Below, in pieces: positions 1 to 7,829 of a stretch of DNA of 59,365 nt. Every line of letters starts with the position of its first letter. The first letter of the stretch is position 1. This DNA is from an uncultured Eubacterium sp. (lineage in GTDB: Bacteria; Bacillota; Clostridia; Lachnospirales; Lachnospiraceae), in the NCBI GenBank assembly GCA_910578975.1, contig CAJTRZ010000012.1, positions 1-59,365 of the forward strand, in the 5' to 3' direction. The translations under genes and the position numbers were made by a program. The notes under the pieces were generated by a model. That model saw only the letters and a program-made list of their open reading frames with translations, had not been told where the DNA came from and ran no database searches.

Positions 1-239
1 CTTTCTAGAACAAAAAGTTAGGAAAAGAGGCACGAGACCGAGAAGAAGCGAAGCGGAATCGAGGTTCGTCTCGTGCTTTCTAGAACAAAAAGTTAGGAAA
101 AGAGGCACGAGACCGAGAAGAAGCGAAGCGTGGCATAGAATAAATTCTATGCCTGACGCGGCATTCGCCCCAAATGAATGCAAGCATTCGTTCGTGGCTC
201 ATTGCTCGCGCAAATCGAGGTTCGTCTCGTGCTTTCTTT
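1..239. repeat. Nested direct/inverted repeat (GACCGAG...CGAGGT family)
   Basis: Positions 1-55 are repeated exactly at 76-130. Each copy opens a hairpin with arms gcacgagac and gtctcgtgc (30-38 with 68-76; 105-113 with 224-232). The second copy differs by about 80 bp inserted near 131-211, which carries its own inverted repeats (132-141 with 144-153; 176-181 with 184-189). The core gaccgag...cgaggt recurs at 17451-17512 (reverse strand) and in the array at 21334-21567, so this belongs to a dispersed family. No open frame or transposase is associated with it. Confidence 0.85.
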
Positions 240-248
240 TACTTGTTA

Positions 249-277
249 TGGAAAAATATTTTGAAAAATGATATACT
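249..277 (+). promoter_or_regulatory. Weak candidate promoter of the small Cys-containing gene
   Basis: A good -10 box, tatact (272-277), lies about 27 nt before the start codon. The hexamer 17 nt upstream, tggaaa (249-254), is only a partial -35 match. Assigned by position and -10 quality only. Confidence 0.35.
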
Positions 278-303
278 ATTAGAAAATCAATTTGGAGGAT
301 ATG

Positions 304-522
304 ATGGATAAAGAAAAAATGATAGATGATATTGTTGCCATGTTAGATGGAAGTATGCAAAAAGGTGATGGACATATTAATGTAAAAGTAAATGAAATAG
401 TGGAAGAATCACAGGAAGTTAAAAAAGAAAAATCAGTAATAAGAGGCTGTGCAGAGTGCTCTATTAATCCTACAGCATGTAGTGTACCAACAGCAGAACT
501 TCCAGGGGATGATGAGATGTAA
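304..522 (+). CDS. Small conserved-looking protein with Cys motif, function unknown
   Basis: A 72-residue acidic protein that I do not recognise as a named family. The first ~50 residues are charged, and the C-terminus holds a short cysteine cluster (GCAECSINPTACSVPTAEL) that could bind a metal or be modified. There is no signal peptide or membrane segment. A GGAGG ribosome site at 294-298 fits an ATG at 304 (5 nt spacing) better than the ATG at 301 or the in-frame TTG at 292. It stands alone between the repeat element and the YitT gene. The clean ribosome site, -10 box and lack of low-complexity sequence suggest it is really translated. No modifying enzyme lies nearby, so a RiPP precursor is not supported. 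Confidence 0.6.
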   Translation: MDKEKMIDDIVAMLDGSMQKGDGHINVKVNEIVEESQEVKKEKSVIRGCAECSINPTACSVPTAELPGDDEM

Positions 523-607
523 GAGATTCATATAATGGTTTTTTATGTTTTAGATGTCATAGAGAAAAATACGGTATATATTTAGAAACAAAAAATATTT
601 TCTTCAT

Positions 608-662
608 ATAACTTATCAGAAGGATTGAATTGTTATAAAAGGATATCCTAATGATAAGTTAT
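608..662 (+). repeat. Long-looped inverted repeat in the yitT leader
   Basis: The arms ataacttatca (608-618) and tgataagttat (652-662) pair perfectly over 11 bp around a 33-nt loop that contains a smaller palindrome (aggatatcct). It lies just upstream of the ribosome site at 672-679. It may terminate the preceding transcript or structure the leader; no clear U-tract follows. Confidence 0.5.
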
Positions 663-685
663 AGTTGTTTTAAGGAGGGATTTTT

Positions 686-1552
686 TTGTTAAAGTTTTTA
701 AGTAGATATACAGTAATTACTCTTGCAGCATTATTATATGCTACTGGTATCGCTTTTTTTCTTAATCCAAATCAGTTGGCACCAGGTGGAGTTTCAGGTA
801 TAGCAATTGTACTGAAGAGCATATTTCCTTTTTTGCCTGGACTGGGTATGCTGATATTAATAATGAATGTTCCGATTATGATATTGGGAGCTTGGAAGTT
901 TGGAGGGAAATTTATTTGTTCAACGATATACTCGCTGATAGTCTCATCAATTTTCATTGATATTTTGCCTTCGTTGACAGGTATAGAATCAGTGACGGAT
1001 AATATGATGCTGGCTGCCGTGATGGGTGGAGCGTTGTTTGGTGTAGCTATGGGGATAATGTTCAGAATGGAAACTACAACGGGTGGCTTGGATGTTATTG
1101 TAAAAATAGTTCGTCAGAAGAAACCCCATATGAGAACAGGACAAATATATATGCTGCTTGATATAGCAGTATTGGCGGCATCAGCCATAGCATTTCATAA
1201 TGTCGAAGTGGCTTTGTTTGCAACTATTGCAATTTATGTATCAACAGTTGTAATGGATAAGGCAATATATGGAGGAGATCAGGCAACATTAGTATATATT
1301 ATCAGTAGTAAACGGAAGATTATTGCTGAACGTATGATGAAAGAGCTGGATGTAGGAGTGACTATGATGCAGGGAATGGGAGCGTACAGTAATACTTCTA
1401 CAGAAATTATTATGTGTGTCATGAGAAAACAAAATTTAGTAAAAGTTCGAAATATATTAAAAGAAGTAGATCCGAATGCATTTATGATAGTGTCTTCGGC
1501 AAATGAAGTATTTGGAGAGGGGTTTAAGTCGCACTTTAAAAGTGAGATATAG
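686..1552 (+). CDS. YitT family membrane protein
   Basis: A 288-residue polytopic membrane protein of the YitT type (DUF161 membrane part followed by a DUF2179 domain). About five hydrophobic segments fill residues 5-200; the pattern AFFLNPNQLAPGGVSGIA near the N-terminus and GGDQATLVYIIS starting the soluble C-terminal domain are typical of the family. The C-terminal domain (about residues 200-285) has the ferredoxin-like DUF2179 fold seen in putative ligand-sensing proteins. The start is TTG at 686, chosen because AAGGAGGG at 672-679 is correctly spaced. The transport or signalling role of this family is not established. It is followed by proB after a 99-bp gap and is probably its own transcription unit. 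Confidence 0.88.
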   Translation: MLKFLSRYTVITLAALLYATGIAFFLNPNQLAPGGVSGIAIVLKSIFPFLPGLGMLILIMNVPIMILGAWKFGGKFICSTIYSLIVSSIFIDILPSLTGIESVTDNMMLAAVMGGALFGVAMGIMFRMETTTGGLDVIVKIVRQKKPHMRTGQIYMLLDIAVLAASAIAFHNVEVALFATIAIYVSTVVMDKAIYGGDQATLVYIISSKRKIIAERMMKELDVGVTMMQGMGAYSNTSTEIIMCVMRKQNLVKVRNILKEVDPNAFMIVSSANEVFGEGFKSHFKSEI

Positions 1553-1651
1553 GTTTACAAAAGTTGAAATTACCTTTAAAATAATAAAGAAGAGTCCACC
1601 TCAGAGTGAAACTCTTTGGTAGATATGTATGAGAAGGACAAAGGAGAATAA

Positions 1652-2452
1652 ATGATAAAAATGGCAACATTAAGTAATGTAGAGCGAATTGTCATAAAAG
1701 TGGGAACATCCACATTAGCACATGATACAGGAAAAGCAAATATAAGGAGAATGAAGCAGTTAGTAACTGTCATATCGGATATTGTTAATTCAGGAAAACA
1801 GGTAGCTTTGGTAACTTCTGGTGCTATAGGCGTAGGAGCAGGAAAATTAGGATTAAAGGACAGGCCTACTACTACTGCAGGAAAGCAGGCTGCGGCTACA
1901 ATTGGTCAGTGTGAATTGATGTTTATGTATGATAAGATGTTCGGTGAGTATGGACATATTACAGGGCAGTTTTTGATGACAAAGAGAGATGTGGAAAACA
2001 GTGATTGCAGAGAAAACCTTATAAATACATTCGAAGAAATATTTCATATGGGTGCAATACCGATTATCAATGAGAATGATGCTGTTGCCATTGAAGAAAT
2101 TTTATATGGTGATAATGATAGTTTGTCTGCTATTGTTGCGAAGTTAATTGGTGCTGATGCGTTATTAATTTTAACGGATATAGATGGATTATATAATGGA
2201 AATCCAAATGAGGATGAATATGCCAGAATTATTCCGGTAGTTGAGGAAATCACTCCGGAGTTATTTGAAATTGCAGGAGGAAAGGGTTCTAAGTTTGGTA
2301 CAGGAGGAATGGTTACAAAACTTCAGGCGGCACAAATTTCTACAGAGGCAGGAATTGATACTGTTGTAATGAGCGGAAATGAACCTGAAAATATTTATAA
2401 AGTTTTGGAAGGACATCAAGTTGGAACTTTTTTTCAAGCGAAGAATAAATAA
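1652..2452 (+). CDS. proB: Glutamate 5-kinase
   Basis: Phosphorylates L-glutamate to glutamyl-5-phosphate, the first step of proline synthesis, in the cytosol. The 266 residues form one amino-acid kinase domain: IKVGTSTL near residue 14, VTSGAIGVGAGKLGL near 50, and the substrate/ATP segments INENDAVAIEEI and LILTDIDGLY. The PUA domain that follows the kinase domain in longer ProB proteins is absent, a common short form. AAGGAG at 1641-1646 fixes the ATG at 1652. The usual partner proA (glutamyl phosphate reductase) is not in the window, so the second enzyme must be encoded elsewhere. Confidence 0.95.
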   Translation: MIKMATLSNVERIVIKVGTSTLAHDTGKANIRRMKQLVTVISDIVNSGKQVALVTSGAIGVGAGKLGLKDRPTTTAGKQAAATIGQCELMFMYDKMFGEYGHITGQFLMTKRDVENSDCRENLINTFEEIFHMGAIPIINENDAVAIEEILYGDNDSLSAIVAKLIGADALLILTDIDGLYNGNPNEDEYARIIPVVEEITPELFEIAGGKGSKFGTGGMVTKLQAAQISTEAGIDTVVMSGNEPENIYKVLEGHQVGTFFQAKNK

Positions 2453-2539
2453 CGATGTTTACAAAATGTTCAATTTTCTTTCACAATATTGAGTGGAAAT
2501 TTGAGGTAAAATGTTATTGATATACCAAGGAGTATGGTT

Positions 2540-3418
2540 ATGAAAAGGCTTTTATTTATTATTAATCCTAAGGCAGGTTTAAAGAAGAATAGAAATTATA
2601 TTGATGAGGCTGTTCAGGTATTTGAAGAGGCTGGTTATAAGGTTGGAATTAAGTATACAAAAAAAAGGCTTGATGGTACGAATATTGCCAGAGAGCATGG
2701 AGCAAAAGTAGATTTGGTTGTATGTATGGGGGGAGACGGAACCTTGAATGAGGTTATTCAAGGAATGGCTGAGAAAGAGATTACAACACCTCTTGGTTAT
2801 ATACCGGCTGGCTCAACTAATGATTTTGCTACCAGTCTTGGATTAAGTTCCAATCCAAAAACACAGGCTGAGTTTATTGTTTCTCATGAGGCAAAGCCTT
2901 TGGATATGGGAATGTTTAATGGTCGATATTTTGTGTATACAGCATCAGCTGGTATTTTTACAGAAACGTCATATTCTACACCACAAAAAATGAAAAATAG
3001 GTTAGGTCATTTTGCATATATATTACATGGCAGCCGTGAGTTATTTCGCATCAGAAGTTTGAAGTTGAAAATTGAATTGGATCATACAACTTATGAAGGA
3101 AAGTATATTTTTGCCGCAATTAATAATGCTACCAAAGTTGGAGGCATTATGAGATTAGATAAAGAAGCGGTAGAGTTTAATGATGGTGAATTTGAATTGA
3201 TGCTGGTTGAATTTCCGAAGAATCCTGTAGAATTTGTCAGACTGGCAGTAAAGATATTCGCACAGCAATTTACTGGAAAGATAACATTAGAAAAGATTAA
3301 ATCTGCAAGAATTACTGATTGTACAGATATAGATTGGTCGCTGGATGGAGAGAAAGAAAAAGGACGGGCAGTAGTGGATTTTAAGGTAATTCATGATGCT
3401 GTTAATTTTATTTATTAA
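2540..3418 (+). CDS. Diacylglycerol/lipid kinase (YegS/BmrU family)
   Basis: A 292-residue soluble lipid kinase with the DAGK catalytic domain. Visible motifs are INPKAG at the N-terminus, the nucleotide-binding loop CMGGDGTLNEVIQG, and GYIPAGSTNDFATSLGL, which is diagnostic of the YegS/DgkB superfamily. Members phosphorylate diacylglycerol or related lipids in membrane lipid recycling; the exact substrate cannot be told from sequence. AAGGAG at 2527-2532 sits 7 nt before the ATG at 2540 but only 1 nt before the ATG at 2534, so 2540 is preferred. The gene is 27 bp from citrate synthase downstream and may be cotranscribed with it. Confidence 0.9.
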   Translation: MKRLLFIINPKAGLKKNRNYIDEAVQVFEEAGYKVGIKYTKKRLDGTNIAREHGAKVDLVVCMGGDGTLNEVIQGMAEKEITTPLGYIPAGSTNDFATSLGLSSNPKTQAEFIVSHEAKPLDMGMFNGRYFVYTASAGIFTETSYSTPQKMKNRLGHFAYILHGSRELFRIRSLKLKIELDHTTYEGKYIFAAINNATKVGGIMRLDKEAVEFNDGEFELMLVEFPKNPVEFVRLAVKIFAQQFTGKITLEKIKSARITDCTDIDWSLDGEKEKGRAVVDFKVIHDAVNFIY

Positions 3419-3445
3419 CTATTTCAAGATGTAAGAGGGGTATTT

Positions 3446-4807
3446 ATGACATTAAAAAAAGAAGACGTTAGAGGTTTTACAGAAAAATATAGTAAAGTGT
3501 GTAAGAAAAACGATAGTGTAGAAAAAGATTTGTTTACAGAGTATGGGGTAAAGAGAGGGTTACGGGATCTTAATGGGAAAGGTGTTGTAACAGGCATTAC
3601 AAATATATCAAGAATTGAATCATCAGAAATAGTAGATGGAAAAACTGTTCCATGTCCCGGAAAGTTATACTATCGAGGGTATCACATTCAGGAACTGGTA
3701 AAAGGATTTATGGAAGAAGGCAGATATGGATTTGAAGAGATTGCATATCTTTTAGTTTTTGGGGAACTGCCTAGTCAGGAAAGTCTAAGAGAGTTTCAGG
3801 AAATGTTGTCTACAGGAAGAAGACTTCCTACAAATTTTGTCAGAGATGTTATTATGAAAGCACCAAGTTCTGATATTATGAATTCATTGACAAAGAGTGT
3901 GCTTACACTGGCATCCTATGACAAGAATGTGTCAGATACTTCTATTGAGAATGTAATACGCCAGTGTATTCAGTTAATTGCATTGTTCCCAATGTTGTCG
4001 GTTTATGGATATCAGGCATATAATCATTATAAGAAGAATGGAAGTCTGTATATTCACAGACCTAAATCCGATTTATCTACCAGTGAAAATCTTTTGCGAA
4101 TGCTTAGACCCAATAAACAATATACGGAATTAGAAGCGAAAGTATTGGATTTGGCATTAGTACTTCATATGGAACATGGCGGTGGAAATAATTCTACTTT
4201 TACTACAAGAGTTGTAACTTCCTCCGGTTCTGATACTTATTCAACTATTGCGGCGGCGTTATCTTCTTTGAAAGGACCGAGACATGGAGGCGCCAATATC
4301 ATGGTTGTGGAAATGTTTAAGAATATTAAAAAGAATGTGTCTGATATTACAGATGAAGCGGAAGTGAAGGAATATCTTAGAAAGATTTTACATAAAGAAG
4401 TATTCAATAAAAAAGGATTGATTTATGGTATGGGGCATGCTGTTTATTCGGTGTCAGACCCAAGGGCAGATATATTTAAGGCATTTGTTGAAAAGTTAGC
4501 GATTGAGAAAGGACGGCAAAAGGATTTTGCACTTTATAATATGATTGAGCGTCTCGCTCCAGAAGTAATTGCTCAGGAACGTAGGATGTATAAAGGTGTT
4601 AGTGCAAATGTAGATTTTTACAGCGGATTGGTTTACAGTATGTTGGACATTCCTGAAGAGCTGTTTACTCCAATGTTTGCGATTGCCAGAATTGTGGGAT
4701 GGAGTGCTCATCGTATTGAGGAATTGGTTAATGCCGATAAAATTATGCGCCCTGCATATGTGAGTAATTGTGGTTATAATGAATATGATAAGATGGATGA
4801 TAGATAG
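3446..4807 (+). CDS. Citrate synthase (or 2-methylcitrate synthase)
   Basis: A 453-residue citrate synthase family enzyme that condenses oxaloacetate with acetyl-CoA. The C-terminal two thirds carry the family landmarks: LHMEHGGGNNSTFTTR and SLKGPRHGGAN (oxaloacetate/CoA-binding histidines), GMGHAVYSVSDPRA with the third catalytic histidine, and the late segment NVDFYSGLVY. The N-terminal ~60 residues (charged, VKRGLRDLNGKGV) form an extension common in clostridial members. In anaerobes it feeds glutamate synthesis through a partial TCA cycle; ProB upstream uses the same glutamate pool, but the genes are not obviously one operon. Citrate and methylcitrate synthase cannot be separated by eye. 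A strong hairpin follows at 4811-4842. Confidence 0.92.
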   Translation: MTLKKEDVRGFTEKYSKVCKKNDSVEKDLFTEYGVKRGLRDLNGKGVVTGITNISRIESSEIVDGKTVPCPGKLYYRGYHIQELVKGFMEEGRYGFEEIAYLLVFGELPSQESLREFQEMLSTGRRLPTNFVRDVIMKAPSSDIMNSLTKSVLTLASYDKNVSDTSIENVIRQCIQLIALFPMLSVYGYQAYNHYKKNGSLYIHRPKSDLSTSENLLRMLRPNKQYTELEAKVLDLALVLHMEHGGGNNSTFTTRVVTSSGSDTYSTIAAALSSLKGPRHGGANIMVVEMFKNIKKNVSDITDEAEVKEYLRKILHKEVFNKKGLIYGMGHAVYSVSDPRADIFKAFVEKLAIEKGRQKDFALYNMIERLAPEVIAQERRMYKGVSANVDFYSGLVYSMLDIPEELFTPMFAIARIVGWSAHRIEELVNADKIMRPAYVSNCGYNEYDKMDDR

Positions 4808-4810
4808 AAT

Positions 4811-4842
4811 AAAGCCATGCCACTTGTAAGTGGTGTGGCTTT
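4811..4842 (+). terminator. Hairpin after citrate synthase
   Basis: The arms aaagccatgccact and agtggtgtggcttt pair over 14 positions with one G-U pair and a 4-nt loop. It lacks a real U-tract, so it may terminate weakly or be an mRNA-stabilising stem before greA. Confidence 0.65.
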
Positions 4843-4862
4843 ATAGAATTATGGAGGAATTT

Positions 4863-5360
4863 ATGAAATTAACAAATAGTGATGTTGAAAAAATTAAAGA
4901 AGAGATAGAGCATAGAAAACTGGTTGTGCGAAAGGAAGCGTTGGAGGCTGTTAAAGAGGCAAGAACTCATGGAGATTTAAGCGAGAATTTCGAATATCAT
5001 GCTGCAAAGAAAGATAAGAATAAAAATGAGAGCAGAATTCGGTATTTGGAAAGGATTTTAAAAACAGCTACTATCATTTCTGACGAATCAAAAAGTGATG
5101 AGGTGGGACTGAATAACACTGTTGAAGTGTATTTTGAAGAAGATGAAGAAATAGAAATTTTTAAAATTGTAAGTACGATGAGAGGTGATTCTGTTAAAGG
5201 AAGAATCAGTAGTGAATCACCAATAGGAGCAGCACTTATGGGGCATAAAGCAGGAGACAGAGTTGAAATAAAAGTCAATGATAGTTATAGTTATTATGTA
5301 GTGATTAAGTCTATAGAAAACACAGGAGAAGAAGAGAGTGATACAATCAGAGGTTATTAA
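4863..5360 (+). CDS. greA: Transcription elongation factor GreA
   Basis: A 165-residue GreA/GreB protein that enters the secondary channel of RNA polymerase and stimulates cleavage of backtracked RNA. The N-terminal coiled coil contains the signature HGDLSENFEYHAAK (about residues 36-49) with the acidic tip residues needed to hold Mg2+. The C-terminal FKBP-like domain carries SPIGAALMGHKAGDRVEI. An in-frame ATG at 4830 lies inside the upstream hairpin without a ribosome site; GGAGG at 4853-4857 sets the start at 4863. The RNA polymerase genes it serves lie about 18 kb away in this window. Confidence 0.95.
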   Translation: MKLTNSDVEKIKEEIEHRKLVVRKEALEAVKEARTHGDLSENFEYHAAKKDKNKNESRIRYLERILKTATIISDESKSDEVGLNNTVEVYFEEDEEIEIFKIVSTMRGDSVKGRISSESPIGAALMGHKAGDRVEIKVNDSYSYYVVIKSIENTGEEESDTIRGY

Positions 5361-5415
5361 ATGTATGAATCAAAGTAAAGGAAAATAAGTTCACATAAAA
5401 TAGGAGAGACTGTAT

Positions 5416-6042
5416 ATGCTGACGATATTTACCAGTTATACACCAGGTGCAGGGAAAAGTTATGCAATGGTACAAAAAGCAATTGAAGAAAGGAAAAAAG
5501 GCAGAAATGTAGTGGTAGGCTTTCTTCATGGTGGACATAGAGATATATCGAGAATATTAGAGGATAATGATATTCAGGGAAGAGGTTCTGGTAAGGGAAT
5601 GTCCTTGATAGAGATATTGGAGAAAAAACCAGATTTAGTCGTTATGGATGAAATGGGGATGAAAGTGAAAAATTATGGGTTTGTCTATCAGGTAATTGAC
5701 GAATTACTGGCTAAAGGTATTGATGTATATACCTCTTCAAATCTTAAAAGATTCGAAAGTATCAATCCAAGTTTTAAAAGAGTAACAGGAATTGCTATTC
5801 GAAATACTATACCGGATAGATTTTTAGATATGGCTGAAGAGATCTATTTTATTGATAGAGAGCCTGATTTGATGATAAAAGATTTTGAATCTGGTATGCT
5901 ATTTGATAAAAATTATATGAACAGCAGAATTATGAAGAGAAATTTTAAAAAAGAAACTTTGGAGAGTTACAGGGATGTCAGTATAGAATATTTGAAAAAT
6001 ATGAAAAATAGTGATATAAGACTTAAAATAATAAGACGATAA
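5416..6042 (+). CDS. Stand-alone KdpD N-terminal-like P-loop protein
   Basis: A 208-residue protein that resembles only the N-terminal sensor/ATP-binding region of the K+-sensing kinase KdpD. It has a Walker A loop (TPGAGKSYAMVQKA, residues ~8-21), VVVGFLHGGHRD where KdpD has VVVGYVETHGR, a Walker B-like DLVVMDEMGM, and GIDVYTSSNLKRFESIN matching the KdpD GIDVYTTLNVQHLESLN block, then RNTIPDRFLDMAEEIYFID. The universal-stress, transmembrane and histidine kinase parts are missing, and no kdpFABC genes or partner kinase are nearby. A truncated KdpD remnant is possible, but the frame is intact with a good ribosome site (AGGAGA at 5402-5407), so a free-standing regulator is likelier. Its ligand is unknown. 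Confidence 0.75.
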   Translation: MLTIFTSYTPGAGKSYAMVQKAIEERKKGRNVVVGFLHGGHRDISRILEDNDIQGRGSGKGMSLIEILEKKPDLVVMDEMGMKVKNYGFVYQVIDELLAKGIDVYTSSNLKRFESINPSFKRVTGIAIRNTIPDRFLDMAEEIYFIDREPDLMIKDFESGMLFDKNYMNSRIMKRNFKKETLESYRDVSIEYLKNMKNSDIRLKIIRR

Positions 6043-6081
6043 TATGAATTGAAAGATAGGTAGTAAAAAGGTTTAAAGTAA

Positions 6082-7026
6082 GTGACAGAAAATAATAAGA
6101 ATTTAAAAATAATAAAACAAAATAAATTATCGTGGGCTCCCATGGTGATACTAGTAGCGGGTATCTGTTGTTTATTGTGGGGCTCAGCGTTTCCATGTAT
6201 AAAAATAGGTTATAGCTTATTTAAAATTGAAAGTGGTGATACTGCATCACAGATTTTATTTGCAGGGGTAAGGTTTGCTCTGGCAGGTTTGATGGTCGTT
6301 TTATTTTTTGGTATTATAAATAAAAGAATCATATTACCATCCTGTCCTGCAAAAATTGCTACGCTTAGCTGGTTTCAGACAATTTTGCAGTATGTGCCTT
6401 TTTATATTGGACTGGCGCATACCACCGGAGTAAAATCATCGATTATTAATGGCTCAGCAGTGTTTGTGACAATACTTGTTTCATGCCTTGTGTTTGGACA
6501 GGAAAAATTAACAGGAAAAAAGATTTTTGGAAGTATACTTGGATTTTTTGGGATTGTCATAGTAAATCTTGTGGGAAATGGAGTGGATTTGCACATCAGT
6601 TTTTTGGGAGAGGGATTCATATTAATATCGACTCTTTCGTCTGCATTTTCTTCGTCTTTTATTAAAAAGTTCTCAAAAGATACGGATGTGGTAATGTTGA
6701 GCGGTTATCAGTTTTTGTTTGGCGGTATAATTATGACCTTTCTTGGGTATATTATAGGCGGGAGATTGTATAGTGTTTCCTATAATAGTTGGATTCTGCT
6801 CGTGTATATGGGATTTATCTCAGCGGCAGCATATACATTGTGGAGTATTCTGCTAAAGTATAATCCGGTTTCAAGGATTTCAGTGTATAAATTTATGAAT
6901 CCTATATTTGGAGTATTGCTTTCTTTTCTTTTTTTACAGGAAAAAAGTCAAATGGGTTGGCAGACGCTTGTTGCTCTTGGACTGGTAAGTGCTGGTATTT
7001 ATGTTGTAAATACCGGAGATAAATGA
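6082..7026 (+). CDS. DMT superfamily (EamA) transporter
   Basis: A 314-residue integral membrane protein with about ten hydrophobic segments and two EamA-like halves. Motifs include LLWGSAFPCIKIGY at the first membrane segment and AAAYTLWSILLKYNPVSRISVYKFMNPIFGVLLSFLF (read in pieces) near the C-terminal end, the usual EamA pattern. Members export amino acids or other metabolites; the substrate cannot be inferred. The start is GTG at 6082 with only a weak upstream AAAAGG (6066-6071), so the exact N-terminus is uncertain. The transcript may end at the hairpin overlapping the spoIIID start. Confidence 0.85.
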   Translation: MTENNKNLKIIKQNKLSWAPMVILVAGICCLLWGSAFPCIKIGYSLFKIESGDTASQILFAGVRFALAGLMVVLFFGIINKRIILPSCPAKIATLSWFQTILQYVPFYIGLAHTTGVKSSIINGSAVFVTILVSCLVFGQEKLTGKKIFGSILGFFGIVIVNLVGNGVDLHISFLGEGFILISTLSSAFSSSFIKKFSKDTDVVMLSGYQFLFGGIIMTFLGYIIGGRLYSVSYNSWILLVYMGFISAAAYTLWSILLKYNPVSRISVYKFMNPIFGVLLSFLFLQEKSQMGWQTLVALGLVSAGIYVVNTGDK

Positions 7027-7081
7027 CAGTATAAACAGAAAGGGAATTAACAGGTAGCTGTTATTTTAGAATGAATTGTAA

Positions 7082-7129
7082 AACTTCTGCATAAGATGTA
7101 CAAAGTATGTATTAAGCAGAGGTTTTTTT
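7082..7129 (+). terminator. Hairpin plus U-run overlapping the spoIIID ribosome site
   Basis: The arms aacttctgc (7082-7090) and gcagaggtt (7116-7124) pair with one G-U, followed by a run of T to 7129. It looks like an intrinsic terminator for the EamA gene, yet the right arm contains the spoIIID ribosome site (GCAGAGG) and the T-run forms the start of the TTG codon at 7128. Confidence 0.55.
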
Positions 7130-7388
7130 GAAAGCATATATCGAAGAAAGGGTACTGGAAAGTGCTAAGTACATAATTAATAATAAAGCCACAGTTAGAA
7201 GCTGTGCAAAACAGTTCGGAATAAGTAAAAGTACAGTGCATAAAGATGTTTCGGAGCGTTTAACACAAATTAGTCCGATTATGGCATCTAAAGTGAAAGA
7301 GGTCCTGGATAAAAATAAGAGTGAGAGACATATTCGGGGAGGAATGGCTACGAGAGAAAAATATAGAAGAAAAAAAGATAGTTTATAA
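7128..7388 (+). CDS. spoIIID: Sporulation transcriptional regulator SpoIIID
   Basis: An 86-residue DNA-binding protein of the SpoIIID family, a mother-cell regulator that modulates sigma-E and sigma-K dependent genes during endospore formation. The helix-turn-helix (residues ~20-45) reads ATVRSCAKQFGISKSTVHKD, and the conserved C-terminal stretch RHIRGGMATREKYRRKK is the basic tail that also contacts DNA. The start is TTG at 7128 with GCAGAGG at 7116-7122. The next gene is mbl, the same order as spoIIID-mbl in Bacillus subtilis. Its start signals lie in a hairpin (7082-7129), so translation or read-through may be controlled there. It marks the organism as a spore former or a recent descendant of one. 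Confidence 0.93.
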   Translation: MKAYIEERVLESAKYIINNKATVRSCAKQFGISKSTVHKDVSERLTQISPIMASKVKEVLDKNKSERHIRGGMATREKYRRKKDSL

Positions 7389-7451
7389 TGAATATCATTA
7401 TTTCTATAAGCAATAATATAAAGTGCAAAAAACGAAGAAAATAAGAAAAGC

Positions 7452-7517
7452 CTTGAGTGAATTTTCACTCAAGACTGTTGATTTCGGGGGACCTAGTGGG
7501 AATCTCACCCACTAGGT
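7452..7517 (+). other. Two adjacent hairpins between spoIIID and mbl
   Basis: Stem 1 pairs cttgagtga (7452-7460) with tcactcaag (7465-7473); stem 2 pairs acctagtggg (7491-7500) with cccactaggt (7508-7517). Neither has a U-tract. They may form a Rho-independent-like end for spoIIID or a small structured RNA. The rest of 7389-7829 is AT-rich and holds only possible mbl promoters. Confidence 0.5.
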
Positions 7518-7728
7518 TGAGTATGAAAAACTTAAAATACGCCATTATAGGGTATGACGTATACAAACTATGTGCACTACCTAAGTAGTACAATTAGTAT
7601 ACTATAGTATAAATGTTAATAAAATATGAACAAATTGTAAAAAAATCGAAAATTGACGAAAATAAATGTAAGTATAAATATGCAGATGAAATAACAGGAA
7701 TCTTTTGGAATAAAATCAAAATTAAACA

Positions 7729-7757
7729 TGTACATAATGAGAAAAAATTGTTATACT
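7729..7757 (+). promoter_or_regulatory. Candidate mbl promoter
   Basis: tgtaca (7729-7734) and tatact (7752-7757) are spaced by 17 nt. A second possibility is ttgacg (7653-7658) with taaata (7675-7680) at 16 nt. Both are moderate matches, so the assignment is tentative. Confidence 0.35.
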
Positions 7758-7829
7758 TTAGTGTAGTGTGGATATTCTAAAATATATAAGATTATATTTT
7801 GAAAAAAAGAATGACCAAAGGAGTAACAA

